Below, in pieces: positions 51,616 through 59,369 of a stretch of DNA of 64,000 nt. A program made the translations under genes and the position numbers. Under the pieces are notes generated by a model that searched no databases, had not been told where the DNA came from, and saw only the letters and a program-made list of their open reading frames with translations. This DNA is from an uncultured bacterium. Its GTDB lineage: Bacteria > Bacillota > Clostridia > UBA1381. The first letter of the stretch is position 1. Every line of letters starts with the position of its first letter. The stretch is taken from positions 24,498-88,497 of the forward strand of contig CAJMRL010000009.1 in the NCBI GenBank assembly GCA_905215805.1. Direction: 5' to 3'.

Positions 51616-52167
51616 TTATATATCAAGAATTTCTTTCTCTTTATCCGCGCTTATATCATCAATCTCCTTGATGTACTTGTCTGTAAGCTTTTGAATATCC
51701 TTTTCAATTTCTTTTAAATCATCCTCGGTGATCTCGTTATTCTTCTTTTGAGCTTTAAATTTATCCATAGCGTCACGTCTTGCATTACGGATCTGAACCT
51801 TTGCTTCTTCGGTGTACTTTTTAACCTGTTTCACAAGCTCTTTTCTTCTTTCCTCCGTAAGCGGCGGGAATGAAAGACGTATAACCTTTCCGTCATTCTG
51901 CGGAGTTATTCCTATATCTGATTTGTTTATAGCCTTTTCTATATCCTTCAAAATTGTGGCGTCCCAAGGCTGGATAACAAGCAATCTCGGCTCCGGTGAA
52001 GATATCGATCCCACCTGCTGAATAGGCGTATTTGTGCCGTAATACTCTACATATACCTTATCAAGCACTGACGCGTTTGCGCGTCCTGCTCTTATTGTTT
52101 TTAACTCAGAAGCATATCCCTGTATTCTTTTTTCCATTTTTGCTTCCACTTCCGGATATTTTCCCAT
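51616..52167 (-). CDS. frr: Ribosome recycling factor
   Basis: Splits post-termination ribosomes with EF-G. 183 residues, matching RRF length, with MEKRIQGYASELKTIRAGRANASVLDKVYVEYYGTNTP, LLVIQPWDATILKDIEKAI and RLSFPPLTEERRKELVK, and the long coiled helices at both ends. GGAGGG precedes the ATG. It lies downstream of pyrH with a 124-nt gap. Confidence 0.98.
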   Translation of the reverse strand: MGKYPEVEAKMEKRIQGYASELKTIRAGRANASVLDKVYVEYYGTNTPIQQVGSISSPEPRLLVIQPWDATILKDIEKAINKSDIGITPQNDGKVIRLSFPPLTEERRKELVKQVKKYTEEAKVQIRNARRDAMDKFKAQKKNNEITEDDLKEIEKDIQKLTDKYIKEIDDISADKEKEILDI

Positions 52168-52291
52168 AATCTTTCCCTCCTGGTATTATTTTATATTTAT
52201 TTCCTAATATGCCGCTTTAAGCGTTACTCACAATATAAAAAGAATCAATAAGATTTACTTTTATTGAAACACAAGCATATAAGTGTTCAAA

Positions 52292-53008
52292 TTATTTTCC
52301 ATCCTTGTTTACAAGCGTTCCTATCTGATCGCCTTTTACAGCTCTTACTATATTTTCCGGATCATTGAGTCCGAAAACAAGTATCGGCATATTATTATCA
52401 CGACAAAGAGACGCCGCAGTTGAATCCATAACGCCAAGATTTTTTGATAAAATATCACTAAATGACAATCTGTCAAACTTTTTAGCGTTAGGATTAACAT
52501 TTGGATCACTGTCATAAACAGCGTCAACCTTCTTGGCGAGAAGAATAACATCAACCTCCATCTCAACAGCTCTCAGGGCCGCAGCCGTATCTGTCGACAT
52601 AAATGGATTTCCCGTTCCGCATCCAAAAATCACAACTCTTCCCTTATCAAGATGTCTTTCCGCCTTGCCTCTTATATAAGGCTCTGCAACCTGACGCATT
52701 TCAATAGCAGTCTGCACTCTTGTCGGCACATCGATTGCTTCAAGCGCACTGCAAAGACCAAGCGCATTTATCGCCGTTGCAAGCATGCCCATATGATCCG
52801 CTCTTGTTCTATCCATATTTTCGCTGCTTCTTCCGCGCCAGATATTTCCTCCTCCTACAACTATAGCTACCTGTACTCCCATATCAACAATTTTCTTTAT
52901 ATTCTTAGAAATTTCCGCAATAGTAGGCTCGTCCAGACCAAATCCGCCGGAGCCGGCAAGCGCCTCTCCGCTTACTTTAAGAAGTACTCTTTTATACTTT
53001 GCTTTCAT
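52292..53008 (-). CDS. pyrH: UMP kinase
   Basis: Phosphorylates UMP to UDP. It is hexameric and of the amino-acid kinase fold. 238 residues with RVLLKVSGEALAG, VVGGGNIWRG, RADHMGMLATAINAL and the C-terminal GDQIGTLV. AAGGAGG precedes the ATG. Its promoter is at 53085-53113. pyrH-frr-uppS-cdsA-dxr-rseP is a standard Firmicutes order; rpsB and tsf, often upstream, are absent here. Confidence 0.98.
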   Translation of the reverse strand: MKAKYKRVLLKVSGEALAGSGGFGLDEPTIAEISKNIKKIVDMGVQVAIVVGGGNIWRGRSSENMDRTRADHMGMLATAINALGLCSALEAIDVPTRVQTAIEMRQVAEPYIRGKAERHLDKGRVVIFGCGTGNPFMSTDTAAALRAVEMEVDVILLAKKVDAVYDSDPNVNPNAKKFDRLSFSDILSKNLGVMDSTAASLCRDNNMPILVFGLNDPENIVRAVKGDQIGTLVNKDGK

Positions 53009-53084
53009 CTTGTTTCCTCCTTGAAAATATATTTGTCAGCAGATAAATGCCTATTGTTATACATTCCTAAATTTACTCTTTTTT

Positions 53085-53113
53085 ATTATACTATATTTTG
53101 TGCTGAAATGCAA
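53085..53113 (-). promoter_or_regulatory. Sigma-A promoter of pyrH
   Basis: TTGCAT (53108-53113), 17 nt, TATAAT (53085-53090) on the minus strand. Confidence 0.75.
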
Positions 53114-53296
53114 GCGGTAATAAAAATTTTCTTAAAAAGCTTAAGATTTTAATCGCTTATTAGGATATTTTTAATATAATAGCTTAAATTTAGCATATAG
53201 GCCAATTTATATTATATAAGGAATAAAAATTAATCATTTGGTCAAATTGTTAATTTTTTTCACCGATAACTAAAAATTTATAGTAAAACTTTGACA

Positions 53297-53325
53297 TTGA
53301 CAAACAAAAATTACAGTGATATAAT
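53297..53325 (+). promoter_or_regulatory. Sigma-A promoter of amt
   Basis: TTGACA (53297-53302), 17 nt, TATAAT (53320-53325): a full-consensus promoter. A second TTGACA directly abuts it upstream (53291-53296). Confidence 0.85.
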
Positions 53326-53338
53326 CTTAGCATAAAGC

Positions 53339-53374
53339 AAAGGTGCTTGAAGGAAACTTCAGGCACCTTTTTTT
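53339..53374 (+). terminator. Start-proximal terminator/attenuator in the amt leader
   Basis: A continuous 14-bp stem with one T-G wobble, AAAGGTGCTTGAAG paired with CTTCAGGCACCTTT, a GAAA loop, then seven T residues. It begins about 7 nt after the predicted transcription start, and the amt start codon lies 31 nt after it. Confidence 0.8.
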
Positions 53375-53404
53375 GTTAATATATTACAGAAAGAAGGAAT
53401 TATT

Positions 53405-54625
53405 ATGATTAACACCGGCGATACCGCTTTCTTGATTCTTGCGGCAACCTATGTGTTCCTTATGACCCCCGGACTTGCATTTTTCTACGGCGGTCTGTCA
53501 CAGAAGAAAAATGTTTTAAACACGATGATGATGTCAGTGGCCATTATGGGTCTTGCATCAGTATTGTGGGTCTTGATCGGTTATTCACTTTCGTTCTCCG
53601 GAGACGTCGGAGGATTTATCGGAGACCTTAAAGCGTTCGGCTTCAAGGGTATAGGCGCAGAGCCCGGACCATATGCGGATACTATTCCGGCGTCATGCTT
53701 TGCTATCTTCCAAATGATGTTTGCCCTTATCACTCCGGCGCTGCTTACCGGTGCGGTTGCAGGACGTATGAAATTCAAAGCAATATTCCCGTTCGTAGGT
53801 TTATGGCTGATCGTAGTATACTTCCCAATGGCTCACATGGTATGGGGCAAGGGTCTTATCGACCAGCTCGGCGCTGTTGACTTTGCAGGCGGAAATGTTG
53901 TACATATCAGCTCCGGTATAAGCGCGCTCGTTCTTGCCCTTATACTTGGACCAAGAAAGGATTTCAAGAAAAAAAGTATTCTTCCTCACAACATTCCGTT
54001 TGTTGTCCTCGGAGCCGCACTCCTCTGGTTCGGATGGTTCGGCTTCAACGGCGGAAGCGCACTTAAGGCTGACGGTCTTGCTGTTCACGCTTGTCTTACA
54101 ACCAACACAGCAGCGGCAACCGCTATGCTTTCATGGATGATTTGCGATATTATAAAAGACGGTCGTCCGACTATAGTAGGAGCTTGTACAGGCGCTGTTG
54201 CAGGCTTAGTATGTATCACACCGGCTGCCGGATTTGTTCCGGTATGGTCATCGTTCATTTTCGGCGCTCTTGTAAGCCCGATCTGCTACTTCGCAATTTC
54301 TGTATGCAAGTCAAAGTTCGGCTATGACGATGCCCTTGACGCATTTGGATGCCATGGCGTAGGCGGTACTGTTGGATGTATCCTTACAGGTATATTTGCA
54401 GATCCAAATATAAACGGAAAAGTTGGTCTTGTATTTGGCGACTGGCACTTACTCGGCTCACAGCTTATAAGCATTGTTATCACGGTTGCTCTTGCAGTTG
54501 TAGGAACGCTCATATGTGCGGGAATCGTAAGAATATTTACACCGCTTCGTGTTTCTACTGAAGACGAGAATACCGGTCTTAATGACAGCGAACACGGCGA
54601 AGAGCCTTACGCTCCGATTATGTAA
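53405..54625 (+). CDS. amt: Ammonium transporter (Amt family)
   Basis: A trimeric membrane channel for ammonium, 406 residues with eleven helices. The N-terminus TGDTAFLILAATYVFLMTPGLAFFYGG, the Amt signature DFAGGNVVHISSGISAL (first pore His) and ALDAFGCHGVGG (second pore His) are present. AAGGA is 6 nt from the ATG. No glnK/glnB gene follows; the next gene is on the other strand. Expression is probably gated by the promoter-terminator element at 53297-53374. Confidence 0.96.
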   Translation: MINTGDTAFLILAATYVFLMTPGLAFFYGGLSQKKNVLNTMMMSVAIMGLASVLWVLIGYSLSFSGDVGGFIGDLKAFGFKGIGAEPGPYADTIPASCFAIFQMMFALITPALLTGAVAGRMKFKAIFPFVGLWLIVVYFPMAHMVWGKGLIDQLGAVDFAGGNVVHISSGISALVLALILGPRKDFKKKSILPHNIPFVVLGAALLWFGWFGFNGGSALKADGLAVHACLTTNTAAATAMLSWMICDIIKDGRPTIVGACTGAVAGLVCITPAAGFVPVWSSFIFGALVSPICYFAISVCKSKFGYDDALDAFGCHGVGGTVGCILTGIFADPNINGKVGLVFGDWHLLGSQLISIVITVALAVVGTLICAGIVRIFTPLRVSTEDENTGLNDSEHGEEPYAPIM

Positions 54626-54657
54626 TCAAGTTAAATATCTAAGCTTCACCAAATAAA

Positions 54658-54704
54658 AATAATGTGTACAGATACTTTAAATAGTCTGTACACATTATTT
54701 TTTT
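54658..54704. terminator. Bidirectional terminator between amt and the glycosyltransferase gene
   Basis: A perfect 15-bp stem, AATAATGTGTACAGA and TCTGTACACATTATT, with a 12-nt loop and A/T runs on both sides. It reaches the stop codon of the converging gene. Confidence 0.9.
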
Positions 54705-55440
54705 AATCTTGTTTATATTTTCCGCCTTTTGCTAATACAGTCAAAGCAAATTTAGGCAGGTCCATCATGCGCTTTGCTCTCCACGGCTCCTTGTATAATC
54801 TGTAAAGCCACTCAAGCCCCGTTTTGCAGAAAAAATCAGGAGCCCGTTCCGCAGTTCCGGCAAATACGTCCAGGCTTCCTCCGATTCCCATTGCGACTTT
54901 TGCCCTAAGCTCATCCTTATGAGCATTTATCCACATCTCCTGCTTTGGCGCACCAAGACAAACAAAAACTACATCCGCTCCGGAAGAATTTATTTCCTTT
55001 ACGATTTCCGGCTCTTCCTCCGGCTTAAAATATCCGTTTCTCATTCCCGCTATTTTAATTCCCGGATAATTCTTTTTCAAATTTTCAGCCGCCTTTTCGG
55101 CAACTCCCGGCTTTCCTCCGAACAAGAATATGCTATGGTCTGTATTGCTAAGCTTTTTAAGAACCTCACAAGCGATGTCATATCCCGCCGCTCTCTCCTT
55201 TATCGGCTTTTTTAGTATTCTCGAAGCATAAACCACTCCTATTCCGTCCGCTGTCAATAAGTCTGAACTGTTTAATATATCCGCAAAAGAGCTGTCGCGA
55301 TACGCCGCCATTATTATTTCTGAGTTAGGCGTAAAAACCGTATGAAGCTTATCCTCATCCAAAAAAGAATTTATAATATCAGCCGCTTCGGATATAGTTA
55401 CCATATCTACCTTAACGCCTAAAACATTGACCTTTTCCAT
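54703..55440 (-). CDS. WecG/TagA/CpsF family glycosyltransferase (GT26)
   Basis: 245 residues. VFTPNSEIIMAA, LLTADGIGVVYASRIL, FLFGGKPGVAEKAAENL, VCLGAPKQEMWI and GIGGSLDVFAGTAERAP match GT26, the family of TagA, which adds N-acetylmannosamine to the lipid-linked linkage unit of wall teichoic acid. Here it may start a secondary wall polymer, perhaps the one bound by SLH proteins (inference). The ATG at 55440 has AAGGAG 9 nt upstream. It lies after citrate synthase across a hairpin (55469-55505). Confidence 0.9.
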   Translation of the reverse strand: MEKVNVLGVKVDMVTISEAADIINSFLDEDKLHTVFTPNSEIIMAAYRDSSFADILNSSDLLTADGIGVVYASRILKKPIKERAAGYDIACEVLKKLSNTDHSIFLFGGKPGVAEKAAENLKKNYPGIKIAGMRNGYFKPEEEPEIVKEINSSGADVVFVCLGAPKQEMWINAHKDELRAKVAMGIGGSLDVFAGTAERAPDFFCKTGLEWLYRLYKEPWRAKRMMDLPKFALTVLAKGGKYKQD

Positions 55441-55468
55441 TTCAGAATTCTCCTTTTTAAAAACAGCA

Positions 55469-55505
55469 TTAAGCAATTGCAAATTTCAATATTGCAATTG
55501 CTTAA
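55469..55505. repeat. Perfect 14-bp inverted repeat between gltA and the glycosyltransferase gene
   Basis: TTAAGCAATTGCAA (55469-55482) and TTGCAATTGCTTAA (55492-55505) with a 9-nt loop. On the minus strand the T-run comes only after a TGCTG gap, so terminator function is uncertain; each arm also contains the palindrome GCAATTGC. Confidence 0.65.
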
Positions 55506-55531
55506 CAAATATCATATAATCATCTGTCGTA

Positions 55532-56896
55532 TTATCTTTCATCTATCGGAATATATTGCTTTGTATGTACAAGCGATTTATATGCCGGACGAATAATTCT
55601 GTTGCAGCCGATCGTTTCCTCCAATCTGTGCGCGCACCAGCCTACCGTACGTGACATAGCAAAAAGAGGCGTATACATGTCTGCCGGTATCCCAAGAATT
55701 TTATATACAAAGCCGCTGTACATATCAACATTCGCACACATTACCTTGTCGCTGCCTTTGACTTTGGCAAAAACATCAGGAGTGAGCTTTTCAACGAGCT
55801 TATACAAATTAAACTCCTTCTCATGCTCTTCATTATGTCTGACAAGTCTTTCTGCTCTTTCCTTGAGCAAAATACATCTCGGATCACTGTAGGTATAAAT
55901 CGCATGTCCCATTCCATATATAAGTCCGGCGCCGTCATACGCTTCCTTGCGGATGATCTTCGCCAGATATTCGGCAACCTCCTGCTCATCCTCCCAATTT
56001 GAAACATTGCTCTCTATATCCTCCATCATGCCCATAACCTTCGCATTTGCTCCGCCGTGCTTCGGACCCTTTAACGATCCTATTGCCGCCGCAATAGCAC
56101 TGTAAGTATCCGTATCAGATGATGATACAACACGTGTAGTAAAAGTCGAATTGTTTCCGCCGCCATGCTCGGCATGTATCATAAGCAGCACATCAAGCAT
56201 TTCTGCTTCCTCTCTGGTGTACTGATTATCATTTCTAAGCATATACAAAAGATTTTCGGCTGTAGAAAGTTTGACCTGCGGAGAATGGAGATAGAGACTG
56301 TTTCCGTCATGATAATGGCTTTTTGCCTGATATCCGTATGCCGCCATTACAGGAAGCCTTGCTATAAGCTCAATGGATTGACGAAGTATATTTCCGGCGC
56401 TTATTTCGTCCGGATTCGGGTCATAGGAATAAGCCGCAAGCACCGAACGGGCAATTTTATTCATTATATTCTTTGACGGAGCCTTTAAGATCATATCCTC
56501 CGTAAAGCCGTCCGGCAATGTGCGCATATTTCCTATTAATCTTGTAAATTCCTTAAGAGTCTTTTTATCCGGAAGAGTTCCGAAAAGAAGCAAATACGTT
56601 ACTTCTTCAAAACCATATCTCTTTTCCTCTTCACAGTGTCTGACAAGGTCATTTATTTCATATCCTCTATACTTAAGCTCGCCTTCCGCAGGAATTTTTT
56701 CACCGTCGCTTATATAATATCCAACGACCTGACCTACAGATGTAAGACCTGCCATAACACCTGTTCCATCGTCATTTCTCAGGCCTCTTTTTACACCGAA
56801 ACGCTTAAATTCCTCCTTTGAAAAAGGAACATAAACATCTTCCGCCATATGCTGAAACTTAGCGGCAAGAGCATTTTTCTCCTCTAATGTAAGCAT
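55532..56896 (-). CDS. gltA: Citrate synthase
   Basis: Condenses oxaloacetate and acetyl-CoA to citrate. 454 residues with LKYRGYEINDLV near 75, LLMIHAEHGGGNNSTFTTRVVSSS (active-site His) near 245, GPKHGGANAKV, and GMGHAIYTYSDPR (second active-site His) near 335. The N-terminus has an extra segment of about 45 residues compared with the short bacterial form, as in many clostridial enzymes. AAAGGA precedes the ATG. No aconitase gene is nearby. Confidence 0.95.
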   Translation of the reverse strand: MLTLEEKNALAAKFQHMAEDVYVPFSKEEFKRFGVKRGLRNDDGTGVMAGLTSVGQVVGYYISDGEKIPAEGELKYRGYEINDLVRHCEEEKRYGFEEVTYLLLFGTLPDKKTLKEFTRLIGNMRTLPDGFTEDMILKAPSKNIMNKIARSVLAAYSYDPNPDEISAGNILRQSIELIARLPVMAAYGYQAKSHYHDGNSLYLHSPQVKLSTAENLLYMLRNDNQYTREEAEMLDVLLMIHAEHGGGNNSTFTTRVVSSSDTDTYSAIAAAIGSLKGPKHGGANAKVMGMMEDIESNVSNWEDEQEVAEYLAKIIRKEAYDGAGLIYGMGHAIYTYSDPRCILLKERAERLVRHNEEHEKEFNLYKLVEKLTPDVFAKVKGSDKVMCANVDMYSGFVYKILGIPADMYTPLFAMSRTVGWCAHRLEETIGCNRIIRPAYKSLVHTKQYIPIDER

Positions 56897-56944
56897 TTAT
56901 CATCATCCTTTCTGTTTTATCCAAACATCTCCTAATCTAACAAA

Positions 56945-59158
56945 TCAAACCAAGCTAAATTGTGAATCTTCCTTTTTAAGGTAATTACCCGCAGCCGGAA
57001 TATTTTTAGTTGTATAATATTTTAAATTTTCTATACCGCATCCTTCAGCCTCACAAACCTTGTTGACGACCGCGCCTTTTTTACGCATTGTCATGACCTG
57101 AACTCCCTGTGTGCTCTTTGTAGCCTTTAGCGGTATTTTTTCCGTATTCACGCAAAGAACCTTATTATTATCAGTCATCATTATAAGCTCTTTATCATTA
57201 TCAAGAAAACGTATATCGACCACAGGTGATTTATCCGAATACGCACCCACAAGTCTTCTTCTGTTAGTTTTTGTTTCATAATTTTTCAGTTCAACCTTTG
57301 CCGCCTTACCGTTTTCAAAAGTGAAAAGCATCATTCCCTTATAATCAGAAGTTGCAACCATATACAGCGCTCTTTCTCCTTCTTCCATTCCGAGCAGCCC
57401 CGGCAGATATTCACCCATAAGGCTGACCTTGCTGTCCGGAACATCATAGGTTTTTATTTTATAAACAGCCGACCTATCGGTAAAGAACAGCAGTTCCGAA
57501 ACATTCGTCGCTTCTATAGTCTGTATTATTTCATCATCTTCTTTGAGCTTATGCTCTGACGTCGTTGAGCGCAGAGACACAGCCGGAACTTTTTTCAAAT
57601 AATTTTCTCTTGTAAAGAACAGAGTAAGCGGATAGTCATCTATATGATCATCTTCCTTGTACTGCTCCAATGAATCCATATCCACCAGAACCGTTTTTCT
57701 GGGCTGACCATACTTCTTAGCTATAGTTCTAAGCTGGTCAGCTATTATTTTCTGCACCTTTTTATCATCACCGAGAACCGAGTTTAACTCTGAAAGATCC
57801 TCAATAAGCTTTTCTATCTCATCTGTACGCCTTAAAATATATTCCTTATTAAGATTTCTAAGCTTTATCTCAGCTATATACTCTGCCTGAAGCTCATCGA
57901 TTGAAAAACCTTCCATCAAATTCGGGATAACATCCTCGTCTCTTTCAGTATGCCTAATTATCGATATTGCCTTATCTATATCCAGCAATATCTTTTTCAA
58001 GCCGTTTAACAAATGCAGCTGTTTGCTCTTTTTATCTATATCAAACCGTATCGCATTTTTCACACATTCCATACGGAATTTTATCCATTCATTAAGTATC
58101 CCGTTTACTCCCAGAACATACGGACGATTATGAATAAGCACATTGAAATTACACGAAAAGCTGTCCTCAAGAGGAGTGAGCTTATACAGCTTAAGCATAA
58201 GCTCATCAGGATCAACGCCTCTTTTTAAGTCGATCGTAAGCTTAAAGCCGTCAAGACCGGTTTCATCTCTTGCGTCGGAGATTTCCTTTAGCTTATTCGC
58301 TTTTATAAGCTCCATTATTTTGCCTATAATCGCCTCACATGTTGTTGTATATGGAATTTCAAGAATTTCTATACAATTATTTTTTTTATCATAATTGTAT
58401 GTCGCCCTAAGCTTAAAGCTTCCGCGTCCGGTTTTATAGATACGGCGCATTTCTTCCTTGGAATAAACAAGCTGCGCTCCAAGCGAAAAATCCGGCGCAG
58501 GCATTATATCAAGCAAATCAGCCTCCGGATTTTTCATACAGGCAATCGCAGCCTTACATACTTCCTCAAGATTAAAAGAACAAATGCTGCTTGCCATACC
58601 TACAGCTATACCTGAATTAGGATTCACCAAAATATTCGGAAACGCCGTAGGCAGCAGTGTTGGCTCCTGCATTTCACCGTCATAGTTATCCACAAATTTG
58701 ACTGTATTTTTATTTATATCACCAAAAAGCTCCGCGCAGATCGGCTCAAGCCTTACCTCCGTATATCTTGACGCAGCATACGCCATGTCTCTGGAATACT
58801 GCTTTCCGAAATTTCCCTGCGATTCAACAAGCGGATGCAGCAATGCCTCGTTTCCGCGCGTAAGGCGGACCATTGTTTCATATATCGTCGCATCGCCATG
58901 CGGATTAAGCTTCATTGTTTGTCCGACTACATTTGCTGATTTAGTCATCTTTCCGCCCAAAAGCCCCATTTTATACATCGTATACAAAAGCTTTCTGTGC
59001 GCCGGTTTGAGTCCGTCTATCTCCGGAATTGCTCTCGATATTATTACGCTCATAGCGTAAGGCATATAATTTTTTTCCAGTGTTTCCGTGATCGGCTGAT
59101 CCTCTATCGGAGCTTCTATATATTCTTCAGCTTCATTTATCTTCTTTTTTCTTGGCAT
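56945..59158 (-). CDS. parC: Type IIA topoisomerase subunit A (ParC/GyrA-like, divergent)
   Basis: 737 residues. The winged-helix core has SRAIPEIDGLKPAHRKLLY and NPHGDATIYETMVRL; the active-site Tyr is in YAASRYTEVRLEPI. A coiled segment follows (DIDKAISIIRHTERDED), and a C-terminal beta-pinwheel-like domain lacks the GyrA box QRRGG-KG, so a ParC-type decatenase is more likely than gyrase. At the usual quinolone position the Ser is Ala (residue 90), while Glu94 is kept. The ATG at 59158 has AGGAGA 5 nt upstream. The subunit B gene is upstream, with a terminator between them. Confidence 0.88.
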   Translation of the reverse strand: MPRKKKINEAEEYIEAPIEDQPITETLEKNYMPYAMSVIISRAIPEIDGLKPAHRKLLYTMYKMGLLGGKMTKSANVVGQTMKLNPHGDATIYETMVRLTRGNEALLHPLVESQGNFGKQYSRDMAYAASRYTEVRLEPICAELFGDINKNTVKFVDNYDGEMQEPTLLPTAFPNILVNPNSGIAVGMASSICSFNLEEVCKAAIACMKNPEADLLDIMPAPDFSLGAQLVYSKEEMRRIYKTGRGSFKLRATYNYDKKNNCIEILEIPYTTTCEAIIGKIMELIKANKLKEISDARDETGLDGFKLTIDLKRGVDPDELMLKLYKLTPLEDSFSCNFNVLIHNRPYVLGVNGILNEWIKFRMECVKNAIRFDIDKKSKQLHLLNGLKKILLDIDKAISIIRHTERDEDVIPNLMEGFSIDELQAEYIAEIKLRNLNKEYILRRTDEIEKLIEDLSELNSVLGDDKKVQKIIADQLRTIAKKYGQPRKTVLVDMDSLEQYKEDDHIDDYPLTLFFTRENYLKKVPAVSLRSTTSEHKLKEDDEIIQTIEATNVSELLFFTDRSAVYKIKTYDVPDSKVSLMGEYLPGLLGMEEGERALYMVATSDYKGMMLFTFENGKAAKVELKNYETKTNRRRLVGAYSDKSPVVDIRFLDNDKELIMMTDNNKVLCVNTEKIPLKATKSTQGVQVMTMRKKGAVVNKVCEAEGCGIENLKYYTTKNIPAAGNYLKKEDSQFSLV

Positions 59159-59202
59159 AACACTCTCCTGGTATTGTTCAGACATTCCGGTCTGTAATTA
59201 AT

Positions 59203-59239
59203 AAAAAAGGGTGAAAACATTATTTCCGTTTTACACCCT
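59203..59239 (-). terminator. Terminator between the topoisomerase subunit genes
   Basis: AGGGTG/CACCCT and AAAAC/GTTTT form an interrupted stem, followed on the minus strand by TTTTTTATT. It comes about 130 nt after the subunit B stop and just before subunit A. Confidence 0.75.
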
Positions 59240-59369
59240 ATCAGCCGATTCGATACAAAACATCAGATATATTATATCACAAAATCGGCTTTATTGCAAG
59301 ATGAAAACTAAAATTTACTAAAGCGGGCCTTTGTTTCAGCCTGCTTATACGGGAAGAATATCCATAAAA

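Larger units (their letters stand above)
53009..53404. other. 396-bp divergent region between pyrH and amt
   Basis: It holds the pyrH promoter (minus), the amt promoter (plus) and the start-proximal terminator of the amt leader. The 180 bp between the promoters (about 53115-53290) is AT-rich, with no gene or clear fold. Confidence 0.65.

Noticed and set aside
53326..53404. ANTAR-responsive or riboswitch leader before amt
   Set aside because: Only one hairpin fits between the predicted start and the gene; the paired hexaloop hairpins of ANTAR targets and known riboswitch cores are not visible.
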